Source: Slackia sp.
GTDB lineage: Bacteria; Actinomycetota; Coriobacteriia; Coriobacteriales; Eggerthellaceae
Length of the DNA stretch: 64,000 nucleotides
Assembly: GCA_030527325.1 (NCBI GenBank)
Contig: JAUNBA010000007.1
Location: 49,726 to 113,725, forward strand
Direction of reading: 5' to 3'
Each line of letters begins with the position of its first letter. The stretch's first letter is position 1. The position numbers and the translations under genes were made by a program. This document shows positions 22,403 to 31,407 of this stretch, piece by piece. The notes beneath the pieces were generated by a model, which saw only the letters and a program-made list of their open reading frames with translations, was not told where the DNA came from and searched no databases.

Positions 22403-22441
22403 CCGCCCGGGGCGACACCGGAGTTCGAGGTCATCGAGCAG
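22403..22441 (+). pseudogene. Second 3'-end remnant of a sulfite-oxidase-like gene
   Basis: In frame it reads PPGATPEFEVIEQ, matching the PLEATLEFEVIE terminus at 14416 but with the stop changed to CAG. The preceding bases 22344-22400 match those before 21502 and around 15073-15116. Confidence 0.5.
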
Positions 22442-22499
22442 CGCGAGCGTTTGCAAAGCGCGCGGCACGCCCGGCGTTTCCGCGAAACGCGCCTATACG

Positions 22500-22530
22500 A
22501 AGGAAGGGGGCCCTCAGGCTCCCCTTCCTT
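22500..22530. terminator. Hairpin downstream of htpG
   Basis: AAGGAAGGGG pairs with CCCCTTCCTT around a short GC-rich loop, 72 nt beyond the htpG stop. It is symmetric and could act in both directions. A clear T-run is missing. Confidence 0.5.
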
Positions 22531-22602
22531 ATGCGCGGCGCATACAGGATGCCGCATACGCCGCTTCACTCTCGCCATGCGACACGAGGCCGCATGCGCG
22601 CG

Positions 22603-24549
22603 CTATTTCATCAGCTTGGCGATTTCGTTGGCGAATGCAACCGGGTCTTCCAACGGCATGCCCTCCACCAGAAGCGCCTGGTTGTACAGCAGGCTCGCAT
22701 AGCTTGCCACCTTTTCGGCGTCGCCCGCCTCCTGCGCGGCCTTCAACGTGGCGAAAATGGGATGCTGCGCGTTGACCTCGAGCACGCGCTGGCTCTTGAT
22801 ATCCTCGCCGCCGTCGGGCATCTGGGAAAGCACTTTCTCCATTTCGAGCGACACAGGGCCTTCCGCCGTGATGCACGCGGGCGCGTCATCGGCCGAAGCG
22901 AGGCGCGTGGACACGCTCACCTTGGTCACGTGATCGCCCAGGGCATCCTTCATGGCGCCGAACAAATCGCCGTTTTCCTTGGCGGCCTCTTCGGCGGCCT
23001 TCTTCTCGTCTTCGGTCTCGAGGCCCAAATCGCCCGATGCCACGTTCTTCAGCGGCTTCTCCGTGAACTCCTCGCCCTCGGCGGCGGGCTTGCCGTAGCC
23101 CATCATGGCCTGGAAGCAGAACTCGTCCACGTCCTGCGTGCACAGCAGCACGTCGTAGCCCTTGTTCATAACCGCTTTCACCACCGGCATCTTGGCAAGG
23201 CGCTCAACCGACTCGCCCGCGGCATAGAAGATGGAATCCTGCCCCTCGGGCATGGCGGCCACGTATTCGTCGAGCGTGACCATCTTCTGCTCTTTGGCGG
23301 AGTAGAACAGCAGCAGGTCGGCGAGCTCGCCTTTGTTCATGCCGTAGCTCGTATAGATGCCGTATTTCAGGCCGCGACCGAACTGCTCGAAGAACGACTC
23401 ATAGGCCTCGCGGTCGGTGTCGCGCATGTTCGCCAGCTCGGCCTTGATCTTCTTCTCGAGCTTTTTGGCGATCGCGCGCAACTGGCTGTTGTGCTGCAGC
23501 GTCTCGCGCGAAATGTTGAGCTGCAGGTCCTGGCTGTCCACCACGCCGCGCACGAAGTTGAAATGGTCGGGCAAAAGCTCTTCGCACTTCTCCATGATCA
23601 TGACGTTGGAGCTGTACAACGCCAGGCCCTTCTTGAAGTCCTTGCTGTACAGGTCGTACGGAGCGCGCGTGGGGATGAACATGAGCGCATCGTAGGTCAA
23701 GGCACCTTCGGCGTGCACCTTGATAGTGCGCGCGGGATCGGCCCAATCATGGAAATCAGACTTGTAGAACTCGTTGTATTCCTCTTCGGTGACGTCGGAC
23801 TTGCTGCGCTTCCAGATGGGAATCATGGAATTGACGGTCTCGATTTCGGTGTAGTGCTCGAATTCGAGCTGATAGTCGTCGCCGGCGTCTTCGGGCTTAG
23901 GCAGCTCGCGCGTCTTGTCGCATTCCATCTGGATGGGATAGCGCACGTAGTTGCTGTATTTCTTGACGAGGTTTTTCAGCCCCCACTCGGAAAGGAAGGT
24001 GTCGTAGTTCTCTTCGTCGGCGTTGTCCTTGAGCAGCACGATGACGTCGGTGCCGTGGCTTGCGCGCTCGGCAGGCTCGATCGTATAGCCCTCGACGCCG
24101 TCGCTCGCCCAGCACCACGCCTCGTCGGAGCCGTAGGCGCGCGAAACGACGCGCACCTCCTTGCCCACCATGAAGGCGGAGTAGAATCCCACGCCGAACT
24201 GGCCGATGATGTCCACGTCGCCGCCCTGGGCGTCGGCGTTGTCGGTCTTGAATTCGAGGCTGCCCGAATGGGCGATGGTGCCCAGGTTGGCTTCCAGCTC
24301 GTCTTTGGTCATGCCGATGCCGGAATCGCTCACGGTAACGGTGCGGGCGTCGTGGTCGAATCCCACGTGAATGGCCAGTTCGTCCTTGCCCACCTTCACG
24401 TCGGAATCGGTGAGGCTCTTGAAGTAAAGCTTGTCCACGGCGTCAGAGGCGTTGGAAATGAGCTCGCGCAAGAAGATTTCTTTGTTGGTGTAGATCGAAT
24501 TGATCATGAGGTCGAGCAGCTTTTTGCTCTCTGTCTTGAACTTCTTCAT
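22603..24549 (-). CDS. htpG: Hsp90 chaperone HtpG
   Basis: 648 residues from the ATG at 24549 (AAGGAAGG in front). The frame stays open further upstream but that part is Arg-rich and not Hsp90-like. The GHKL ATPase motifs are visible: ELISNASDAVDKL, SDSGIGMTKDEL, GQFGVGFYSAF and a SHGTDVIVLL beta strand. Middle and C-terminal dimerisation domains follow, ending EDPVAFANEIAKLMK. Family knowledge: HtpG is an ATP-driven cytosolic chaperone. A perfect CIRCE element 185 nt upstream shows HrcA control, separate from the HspR-controlled dnaK operon. Confidence 0.98.
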   Translation of the reverse strand: MKKFKTESKKLLDLMINSIYTNKEIFLRELISNASDAVDKLYFKSLTDSDVKVGKDELAIHVGFDHDARTVTVSDSGIGMTKDELEANLGTIAHSGSLEFKTDNADAQGGDVDIIGQFGVGFYSAFMVGKEVRVVSRAYGSDEAWCWASDGVEGYTIEPAERASHGTDVIVLLKDNADEENYDTFLSEWGLKNLVKKYSNYVRYPIQMECDKTRELPKPEDAGDDYQLEFEHYTEIETVNSMIPIWKRSKSDVTEEEYNEFYKSDFHDWADPARTIKVHAEGALTYDALMFIPTRAPYDLYSKDFKKGLALYSSNVMIMEKCEELLPDHFNFVRGVVDSQDLQLNISRETLQHNSQLRAIAKKLEKKIKAELANMRDTDREAYESFFEQFGRGLKYGIYTSYGMNKGELADLLLFYSAKEQKMVTLDEYVAAMPEGQDSIFYAAGESVERLAKMPVVKAVMNKGYDVLLCTQDVDEFCFQAMMGYGKPAAEGEEFTEKPLKNVASGDLGLETEDEKKAAEEAAKENGDLFGAMKDALGDHVTKVSVSTRLASADDAPACITAEGPVSLEMEKVLSQMPDGGEDIKSQRVLEVNAQHPIFATLKAAQEAGDAEKVASYASLLYNQALLVEGMPLEDPVAFANEIAKLMK

Positions 24550-24733
24550 GAATGAAGCCTTCCTTCTTTCGTGCATCGTGCGGCCCGGCCGCAGCGTTCG
24601 TACCGGAAAAACGAGCGGGCGCGTCGTGCGTGGGCGCCGGCGTCGGCGGCGCCGCGCCGCGCGATTGCATTCGGCGTAGGCGCGCCGGCAGCAGCAGCCG
24701 CGAACTCGTGAGACGAGCGCGAAACGCGTTCGG

Positions 24734-24760
24734 TTAGCACTCGATAACATAGAGTGCTAA
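24734..24760 (-). promoter_or_regulatory. CIRCE operator (HrcA site) of htpG
   Basis: TTAGCACTC-N9-GAGTGCTAA, a perfect match to the CIRCE consensus. It lies just downstream of the htpG promoter, where HrcA would block initiation or elongation. Confidence 0.97.
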
Positions 24761-24765
24761 CCAGG

Positions 24766-24793
24766 ATTGTAGTAGCGCAGGCCGAGGTGTCAA
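24766..24793 (-). promoter_or_regulatory. htpG promoter
   Basis: Minus-strand TTGACA (24788-24793), a 16-nt spacer and TACAAT (24766-24771), directly upstream of the CIRCE element. The transcript would carry a leader of about 200 nt. Confidence 0.8.
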
Positions 24794-24853
24794 CCTGAGG
24801 GCGATGCGGCTTCACGCAATGTTGACGTTTCGTTGAAGGACGCGGCGGGCGCC

Positions 24854-25654
24854 TTAGCACCTTACGAACACCAACGTTTCATCGGACGAAAGCCCCCGAT
24901 CGAACGCATATCCCGCTTCGTCGAAGCCCTCGAGCTCCCGCACGTCCTCGACCGCATATTCGGCGCACCAGCGCACGAACGTACCGCGCGCGGCCTTGGC
25001 CTCGGTGGAACGCTGAACCAACGCGCCGTCGCGCACGGTGCCGAACAGGCAGGTCACCACGCGCACATCGCCTCCCGCTTTCGCGGCGGCCCTCGCATGC
25101 GGCAGCACGGCCTTGGCGTATTCCTGCGAAGCAAGATTCACGATGACGGGTCGAGCGAGCGGCGAAGCGGCCGCCTCGTGCGCCGCATCCTCCGCCAAAG
25201 CCTCGAACAGGCGCGGCCCCCAGAAACCGTACAGGTCGCGCGCGCCGCCCACGGCAAGCTTCGCCTGCATTTCGAGCCTGTACGGCACCACGGCATCGAA
25301 CGGACGCAGCACGCCGTAAAAGCCCGAGAGAATACGCAGATGACGCTCCAGATAATCGAGCTGGTCCTCCGTCATGACCTGCGGCGCCATGTGCTGATAT
25401 TGAATACCCTCGTAGGCGAACACTGCAGGCGCGCACATCGCGCTGCACGCAGGGTCCGATGCGCGCACGCGTTCGTAGTTCAACGAGGCCAAAACGTCGC
25501 TGCATTTCCACAACGCCTTCGCCTCGTCGTAGGGCAGCGCACGCAACGCATCGAGCAGCTCGCAGGCCTGTGGAAGGAAGCGCGGCATGGCGCGCCATGC
25601 GAACACGTCGCATGCATCCGTCATTTTCTTGGCAGGAGAAACGATGAACACCAT
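24854..25654 (-). CDS. yaaA: YaaA-family peroxide stress protein
   Basis: 266 residues of the DUF328/UPF0246 family. It opens with MVFIVSPAKKM, and contains FSGFYGVLRPFD-like text (LSGFYGVLRPFDAVVPYRLEM) and LYGFWG, then VNLASQEYAKAV. These are the family hallmarks. Family knowledge: E. coli YaaA lowers free iron and protects DNA during hydrogen peroxide stress. The biochemical activity is unclear, though DNA binding is reported. It stands alone between htpG (divergent from neither) and the restriction-modification genes. Its start is 32 nt from the methyltransferase stop, so it may be read from the same transcript. Confidence 0.93.
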   Translation of the reverse strand: MVFIVSPAKKMTDACDVFAWRAMPRFLPQACELLDALRALPYDEAKALWKCSDVLASLNYERVRASDPACSAMCAPAVFAYEGIQYQHMAPQVMTEDQLDYLERHLRILSGFYGVLRPFDAVVPYRLEMQAKLAVGGARDLYGFWGPRLFEALAEDAAHEAAASPLARPVIVNLASQEYAKAVLPHARAAAKAGGDVRVVTCLFGTVRDGALVQRSTEAKAARGTFVRWCAEYAVEDVRELEGFDEAGYAFDRGLSSDETLVFVRC

Positions 25655-25686
25655 AACGACACCTCCGATATCCGAAATAAGCGAGC

Positions 25687-26946
25687 TTACTCCGATCGCT
25701 TAGCTATTTCCTTCCCGATGCGATGAACGATATCGACCACGAGAGAATTACCCATGCAAAAAGCCCTATGGCCATCGGTCATGCCCGCGTCGGTCCATCC
25801 CCTTGGAAACGTCTGCAGTCGGTCGAGCTCGTCGGGCACCAAGCGCCGATAGCGGCCGCTCTCGGCTTCGACGACATGCTTGAAACGAGAAGCGCCGGCG
25901 CCGCCCTCGCCCGTCAAAATCGTCCGAGCGGGTTTATCAAGCGCATCCGGGAACGCCATGCCGCCTTCGCTGTAGATATACGTGTATCCGGACGCATGCG
26001 TTCGCTCTTCCTTTTTCGACCCCTTGAAATACTCCCAGCGCTCAAGCTTGTCTTCAGGTATGAAGAATTCCTCGGGGACCTCGCCTTCCGGCACCAACAC
26101 ATCGCCAAGCGTGGCGAACGGACCCGCATACTCCGCAACGACGTCGGCGGTACATACGCGGCCATGCTGCATGGCGCCGGCGCCGCGAAACGGCGAAACC
26201 TTCAAGCCGGAACCGAAGCTCTCGCTCACATCGAACGGCGATCCCTCTATCTCGAACGTAGATAGCTTCGAAAGCCCCTCGGCGATAGGGAGAGCCCCGG
26301 GCATGATGCCTTGCGAGCTCACGCGTCCTTCAAGGTCCCACGCGGCTGCATCTTTTTCCGCATAAATGTACACGCGGCGACGACGCTGCGGAGCGCCGTA
26401 ATCCGCCGCATTCACCACGCGCCATTCGACGGAGTATCCGCATTCGTCCAGACAAGCCAACATAATGGCGAAATCGCGGCCGCGCTGGGATGCCGGCGAT
26501 TTCAAAAGGCGATCGACGTTTTCAAGCAAAACGTAGCGCGGCGAAAACAAGCGCAAAAAACGGTGGATTTGCCACCAGAGCACGCCTTTCTTTCCCTCGA
26601 TTCCATTCGACTGGGCAATCGGACGAGCAACGGAATAATCTTGACAAGGGAATCCTCCCACCAGCATTTCATGATCGGGTATCGTACGCCTCCCCGCTTC
26701 AACCTCGTCAAGAACCCGCTCGATATCCTCATTCACCAGGGTTTCGGCCCCGAAACGTTCGGCATAGCAACGCGCCGCGAACTGACGCCCCGGCGTTCCG
26801 GGGGGCTCCCATTGATTCGCCCATACCGTCTCGAAATCGCCTGCGGCCGGAACATGCCACCCGCGCGATTCGTCCTCATATCCGTCAAGGCCGAGCCTGA
26901 AACCCCCGACGCCCGCAAACAACTCAACAACACGGATCTTCGCCAT
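25687..26946 (-). CDS. C5-cytosine DNA methyltransferase of a Sau3AI-type system
   Basis: 419 residues. Motif I is FAGVGGFRLG (residues 10-19), motif IV GGFPCQDY with catalytic C101, and motif VI the ENV-type LLENVDRLL. The late motif RLVPDELDRLQTFPRGW precedes motif X near the C-terminus (GNSLVVDIVHRI). Family knowledge: it transfers a methyl group to C5 of cytosine at the site recognised by the partner nuclease. The neighbour at 27067-28500 is a Sau3AI/MutH-like nuclease, so GATC is the likely target, but specificity is inferred. The start has GGAGGG upstream. A 120-nt gap separates the genes. Confidence 0.93.
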   Translation of the reverse strand: MAKIRVVELFAGVGGFRLGLDGYEDESRGWHVPAAGDFETVWANQWEPPGTPGRQFAARCYAERFGAETLVNEDIERVLDEVEAGRRTIPDHEMLVGGFPCQDYSVARPIAQSNGIEGKKGVLWWQIHRFLRLFSPRYVLLENVDRLLKSPASQRGRDFAIMLACLDECGYSVEWRVVNAADYGAPQRRRRVYIYAEKDAAAWDLEGRVSSQGIMPGALPIAEGLSKLSTFEIEGSPFDVSESFGSGLKVSPFRGAGAMQHGRVCTADVVAEYAGPFATLGDVLVPEGEVPEEFFIPEDKLERWEYFKGSKKEERTHASGYTYIYSEGGMAFPDALDKPARTILTGEGGAGASRFKHVVEAESGRYRRLVPDELDRLQTFPRGWTDAGMTDGHRAFCMGNSLVVDIVHRIGKEIAKRSE

Positions 26947-26973
26947 CAGCCCTCCGTAGAATCCATAGACTTA

Positions 26974-27066
26974 TCAGCGAAAACGATCGCCGATCTCGGT
27001 CATTAAGTCAAGATCCTCAAGAGCATTTCCATACTTTTTTTCCGCAAATTCACGTGCATTCCGACT
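26974..27066 (-). other. In-frame coding-like extension after the nuclease stop
   Basis: Directly after the TAG of the nuclease gene the same frame stays open for 30 codons before TGA. It encodes a charged, helix-like stretch that includes REFAEKKYGNALEDLDLMTE. There is no start codon in frame. It may be the lost C-terminus of the nuclease after a nonsense mutation, or a readthrough tail. Confidence 0.4.
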
Positions 27067-28500
27067 CTAGTATCCAAGCATGCGTAGCTGCTTCGCAACA
27101 TAGCTTCTATCGAGCCAAAATCCCTGCCGTGTCATGGCTCGACCGTCAGGAAGCTCGCTCGCGTCGCGCGCGACGTTGCCGACCTCGGTGCCGTCCTCGA
27201 AACGATACGCGCTCTTCGTTGCGTGCGGGCGCACATGAGCAACGCCGTTGAAAGACGAACCGGGAAGGTTATTCGCATACCTATGCCGCGAGGGATCGAG
27301 CGAGACGTCGCGCAACTCTATGCCCCGAGCAACAACGCGGCGTGTTTCCTCCCACGTATCGCGCGCACAATCGATGTCGCACTCGGGCATTCTCCAGAAC
27401 GAACATCCCTGCAAAACGAATTCGCCACCGTTTCGCTTGAACACGACAAACAAGAAACGGCCTCCTTCGCATATGCGCCCGAACGCCGACTCCGACCACG
27501 ATTCCTCATCAAGAAGGTCGGCGAATTCGAACGCAGGAAACGACATATGCTCCTTGATATCGCCGTCCGACTCAAGACGCACGGTTTTCACGATGATTCC
27601 CGCCTTGACGAACTCCCCTATCTCGTCATTTCTCCCGATACCGAGAATCGCCTTAGTCAAAAGAGCGTGGAAGTTTTTGGCATGCGAAGAAATACCGAAC
27701 TTTTCAGACAGGGAAGACTCCGTCATGCCCCGATACTCATCGAAGCGAGTGCGAACGAGCTTCTCCAGACCCCATTGCCTCTCTTCGTCCGTCCGAGGAA
27801 TCGATGCAAGACCGAGGTCTCGATAAAACGCCGTCATATACGACGCTTTTAAAGCAAACGCACGCTGCTTCGCGGGCTCGCCCGAAAATGGCTGCTTTCT
27901 CACGGATTGCGCGTTAGCACCTTTCGTACATGCCTCGAGATAATTCGTATCGCTGCCGGAAAGCTCATGCGCGCGGCCAGCACGGACCTTTGCGAGTATG
28001 GTTTCCCAGTCGGCACGAATAACGGCCATATCCTCGTCCGTCACGGCCTGAACGGCAGCATATTTGAATTCATAGTCGAGTATGTCCGCCTCGGGATCAT
28101 GAAGATACGAAACGAGCAGTATGTCATCGAGTTTTTTGCGCACGGTCGACGTTTCCCACTCTTCGTTCACCAAGGCGCAGTAATCAATCATGGTTATGAC
28201 AAGACGTTCTTTCGCCGAAATGTCCTCATTTTTCAAACGTTTGATGGGATTAGTTTTAAGCTCCAACCCAACTTCGGGAAAATCGGGTTCTTGATCGGAA
28301 TTCGGTTCGTATTTGAAGTAATACATCTCGAGCGCCTGGCCTAAACGGCCTTTGTTGGCCCCATTCATCGCCCCTGCGTCAATATCGCAAAGCTGCCGAA
28401 GCGTTCTCCCTCGAAGCCGAGCAGCGTAAGAAAGAATCGATTCCCTATCGCTGGGGTCATACGGCAGGTCATCTAGGTCGTCGACAAGATATCGGACCAT
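27067..28500 (-). CDS. Sau3AI/MutH-like type II restriction endonuclease
   Basis: 477 residues from the ATG at 28500. A GTG 9 nt upstream overlaps the GGGGAG ribosome site and is less likely. The catalytic region reads NKGRLGQALEMYYFKYEPNS, then EPDFPEVGLELKTNP, giving the D-x6-ExK nuclease motif (D73, E80, K82) in the arrangement of Sau3AI and MutH. The second half (from about residue 230) is a MutH-like DNA-binding repeat, as in Sau3AI (about 490 residues). Family knowledge: Sau3AI cuts at GATC. The gene precedes the C5 methyltransferase on the same strand. A coding-like extension follows its stop. Confidence 0.85.
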   Translation of the reverse strand: MVRYLVDDLDDLPYDPSDRESILSYAARLRGRTLRQLCDIDAGAMNGANKGRLGQALEMYYFKYEPNSDQEPDFPEVGLELKTNPIKRLKNEDISAKERLVITMIDYCALVNEEWETSTVRKKLDDILLVSYLHDPEADILDYEFKYAAVQAVTDEDMAVIRADWETILAKVRAGRAHELSGSDTNYLEACTKGANAQSVRKQPFSGEPAKQRAFALKASYMTAFYRDLGLASIPRTDEERQWGLEKLVRTRFDEYRGMTESSLSEKFGISSHAKNFHALLTKAILGIGRNDEIGEFVKAGIIVKTVRLESDGDIKEHMSFPAFEFADLLDEESWSESAFGRICEGGRFLFVVFKRNGGEFVLQGCSFWRMPECDIDCARDTWEETRRVVARGIELRDVSLDPSRHRYANNLPGSSFNGVAHVRPHATKSAYRFEDGTEVGNVARDASELPDGRAMTRQGFWLDRSYVAKQLRMLGY

Positions 28501-28509
28501 CGCACCCAC

Positions 28510-29400
28510 TCCCCTTTCGCGTTAAATTCGCATCCGCTGCGCCCATTGTACAAGCCGGTTCTCGCTGGCACGAAGCGGGCCACGTGACAAGGCAAGGCGA
28601 GACCGGACAAAGCAAGGCCAGTCCGGGCCAGGCAATCCGCGAAACGCAAGGCCTCTGCAATGACGAAACAGCGTCTTCGCCGATCGGACGCCCAAGCGCC
28701 CGACGGCATCGCATGACGCCCGCCCCTCGGCAGCAGCGCATTTCATACGAGGTTTTCGATCATCGACCCAACGCCAAACTACACCGCCACCCAGGCCTCC
28801 TGTCGCAAAATGCGAGACTTGAGTCATTTTTTTGCGGGTATGGCACAAAGCGGCACGCGAAATCCGAACCTAGAATTCTGCGACCTGGGAAAACGTCTTT
28901 CCCCGAACGAGTCGCCGCGCACAAAAGGCCCAAACGGCACGAAACTTGCGCCATAGCCGCAAAAAACCGGACAGAATGGTCGGAAACCGGGCAAAAGCAG
29001 CCCAAACAGTGGAGGCCGGGAGGCTAGAAGGTACGGAAAACGGCGAGGCCCGATGGCAGCGCGGCCTTCGGTCAACAAAGACCGAGCTGCGGGCGCTTCG
29101 GCCGCTCCGCGCGTTGGGTGACAGCACGGCACTCAGGCGACGAGGCCGGGCGTTACGAGGAGGCGACGAAGCGCCACGGGTCGGACGTCAGAACGAAACG
29201 TCACCGCCGAAGCATCCGGCCCCGCCCATGCGGCGCGACGTGTCGCGGCCCACCGCAACGCCGACGATCCCGCCGCGCAAGCCCCGCCGCCCTGGCAGCC
29301 CAGCGACGCATCCCGCCCCGCCATCGAAAGCCCGCCGACGGCCGGCGCCCCGCACCGCCGCCGCGATTCCGCTGCGTCCGACCCGCCGGCCGCGGCGCCG
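28510..29400. other. Non-coding region between nuclease and transporter genes
   Basis: About 900 nt with no credible gene on either strand. It holds imperfect GGCAAGGC-like repeats (28585-28650), an inverted-end element (28827-28966), and then GC-only low-complexity sequence up to the terminators at 29412. Confidence 0.6.
28827..28966. repeat. Inverted-end intergenic element, copy 3
   Basis: The left end TTTTTTTGCGGGTATGGCAC faces the right end GCGCCATAGCCGCAAAAAA. The element is 140 bp. Its interior differs from the other copies; only the ends are shared. Confidence 0.6.
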
Positions 29401-29411
29401 CCGATACAAAA

Positions 29412-29487
29412 CGGGCCGCGTCCGCCGAAACGACGCGGCCCGCGCACCTCCCGAACGCAAAAACCCCGGCGCTCGAGGCGGCCGGGG
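29412..29487 (-). terminator. Tandem terminators of the Na/Pi cotransporter gene
   Basis: On the minus strand, hairpin 29464-29487 is followed by TTTTT (29459-29463). An 11-bp perfect stem (29412-29422 with 29432-29442) is then followed by TTTTG. They lie 43 nt after the gene stop. Confidence 0.85.
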
Positions 29488-29529
29488 CTTCGCAGGCAGG
29501 CTATCGGGAGGGAGAATCGCGCTGAAACG

Positions 29530-31242
29530 CTACGCCTTCGCCGTCGAGCCTTGCTCGGGCTCGGCGTCGATCAAGAAGTAATCGAGCACGTCGCGGTCGG
29601 CCTTCGCCAAATCGGCGATGTTCATGCAGCTCGTCCCCACGCGTCCGATGTCATACAGCATGCGGTTGAAAACCGCCGTCATGGCAGGCGAGCACTCCTT
29701 GGCGGCGACGCGCTTCATGTGCGCCTTGCGCGCGCAGGTCTCGGCATCCACCAACCCCGCGCTGGCCGCGAACACGCCCTTGGCCACCGCTGCATCGCCC
29801 GAGGCGAGCGCACGCATGGCGTCAGCGAACATCGATTCGGCGATGGCCATGGCCTTTTGCGCCTCTTCGACGGCGGTATCGGAGAACTTCACGCCCTTGC
29901 ACGACTTCACGATATGACCGCACAAAGCCGCCACGCGCTCGACGTCGTTCAAAGCGCGCATCAAGTTCATCGTGTGCGCCGCCTGATCCTCATTGAGCAC
30001 GCCCGCCGCGAACATCTCAGCCAGGTAATCGGTCACCTTCTGGCACAATTCGCCCGCCGCGGCCGCTTTGGCCGTCGCCGCGTCGAGACGCTTCGAATCT
30101 TTATCGCGCAACGAGGCGGAAATATCGTGCAAAGACACGCGAATGGTCTCGCCGCATCGTTCGATTTCCTGCGCCACCAGCTGCAACGCCGCCACCGGCT
30201 GCGCCGTCAGGCGATCGTCGAGATACATCGGCTCGGCGGGATCGACCACGGATGCGTTGCCCGCCTTACGCTCGGGAATGATGCGCATGACGATCTTCAC
30301 CATAAGCCAGATGAACGGAAGCCACAAAAGCGTCATGGCCACGTTGAACGACGTGTGCGCATTGGCGATCTGGCGCGAAATGACCTCGATTTCGGGGCCC
30401 GCCGGCGAAATGGCCTGCACGAACGTCGCGAACGCGGGAATGAACCAGATGAACAGCAAGCAGCCGGAGATGTTGAACAGGCTATGGGACACGGCGACGC
30501 GCTTGGCGTTGCGGCTCTGGCCGATGCTGGCCAAAAGCGCCGTGATGGTGGTGCCGATATTGTCGCCCAGCAACACGGGGATGGCGCCCGTCAGGCCGAT
30601 CACGCTGGCCACGCCGTCGGGACCGGGGGTCGCCGCCAGATTCTGCAGCACGGCGATGGTGGCCGAGCTGCTCTGCACGATGACCGTCATGATGGTGCCG
30701 ACTGCCACGCCCAGGATGGGCACATCCACCACCTGGGAAATCATGTCGATGAACACGGGGCTTTCCGCCAAAGGCTTCATGGAGTCGCCCATGGTCTCGA
30801 TGCCCAAGAACAGCAGGCCGAAGCCCAGAATGCTCAAACCGACGCTTTTCGCGCGCTCGTTTTTCGCGATGAACGACACCAGGAACCCGATGAAGACGAA
30901 TGCCAGAATGTAGTCGGTGATCTTGAACGCGATGATCTGCGCCGTGATGGTGGTGCCGATATTGGCGCCCAGGATGATGGAGATAGCCTGCGGCAAGCCC
31001 ATCAAACGGGCGCTCACGAAGCCGATAGCCATCACGGTCGTGGCACTCGAACTTTGCAGCACGGCCGTCGTCAACGCGCCGGCAAGCACGCCGAGCAGGG
31101 GGTTTTTCGTAAGCAGGGAAAGGATGCTCTTCATTTTCTCGCCGGCGACCTTCTGAAGATTGTCGCTCATCATGTTCATGCCGAAAATGAAGATAGCCAG
31201 GCCGCCCAACAGGCCCAGCGCGGTGGTAAGCGCGGTGTCCAC
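29530..31242 (-). CDS. Na+/phosphate cotransporter family protein with PhoU-like tail
   Basis: 570 residues from the GTG at 31242, 9 nt after GAGGAG. The frame is open further up but that sequence is not membrane-like. The N-terminal 320 residues are two inverted repeats of membrane helices, each with the family signature QSSSAT (TTAVLQSSSATTVMAIGFV; MTVIVQSSSATIAVL). The C-terminal 220 residues are helical and PhoU-like (RLTAQPVAALQLVAQEIERC). Family knowledge: NptA-type carriers move phosphate with sodium across the cytoplasmic membrane, and the PhoU domain regulates it. A perfect 11-bp inverted repeat (31320-31352) lies upstream. Confidence 0.93.
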   Translation of the reverse strand: MDTALTTALGLLGGLAIFIFGMNMMSDNLQKVAGEKMKSILSLLTKNPLLGVLAGALTTAVLQSSSATTVMAIGFVSARLMGLPQAISIILGANIGTTITAQIIAFKITDYILAFVFIGFLVSFIAKNERAKSVGLSILGFGLLFLGIETMGDSMKPLAESPVFIDMISQVVDVPILGVAVGTIMTVIVQSSSATIAVLQNLAATPGPDGVASVIGLTGAIPVLLGDNIGTTITALLASIGQSRNAKRVAVSHSLFNISGCLLFIWFIPAFATFVQAISPAGPEIEVISRQIANAHTSFNVAMTLLWLPFIWLMVKIVMRIIPERKAGNASVVDPAEPMYLDDRLTAQPVAALQLVAQEIERCGETIRVSLHDISASLRDKDSKRLDAATAKAAAAGELCQKVTDYLAEMFAAGVLNEDQAAHTMNLMRALNDVERVAALCGHIVKSCKGVKFSDTAVEEAQKAMAIAESMFADAMRALASGDAAVAKGVFAASAGLVDAETCARKAHMKRVAAKECSPAMTAVFNRMLYDIGRVGTSCMNIADLAKADRDVLDYFLIDAEPEQGSTAKA

Positions 31243-31319
31243 GGAAACGTTCTCCTCAATCGAAAGGGCATCTGCATAAAACCATCGAGGGGAAAGTATA
31301 GCGACGAAACGCTTTGCCA

Positions 31320-31352
31320 AGACTTTGCAAATGTAAGATTCTTGCAAAGTCT
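31320..31352. promoter_or_regulatory. Perfect 11-bp inverted repeat upstream of the Na/Pi gene
   Basis: Arms AGACTTTGCAA and TTGCAAAGTCT around an 11-nt AT-rich centre, 78-110 nt upstream of the GTG start. The size and symmetry suggest an operator for a dimeric regulator. The regulator is unknown. Confidence 0.55.
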
Positions 31353-31407
31353 CAAGCCGCGTCGGACGCCCGCGATAACGATTCCCACCTGCGTCGATGA
31401 AGAAAAC

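Noticed and set aside
28946..29581. Plus-strand open frame upstream of the Na/Pi gene terminators
   Set aside because: Arg/Pro/Ala-rich composition, overlaps strong terminators, and has no ribosome site.
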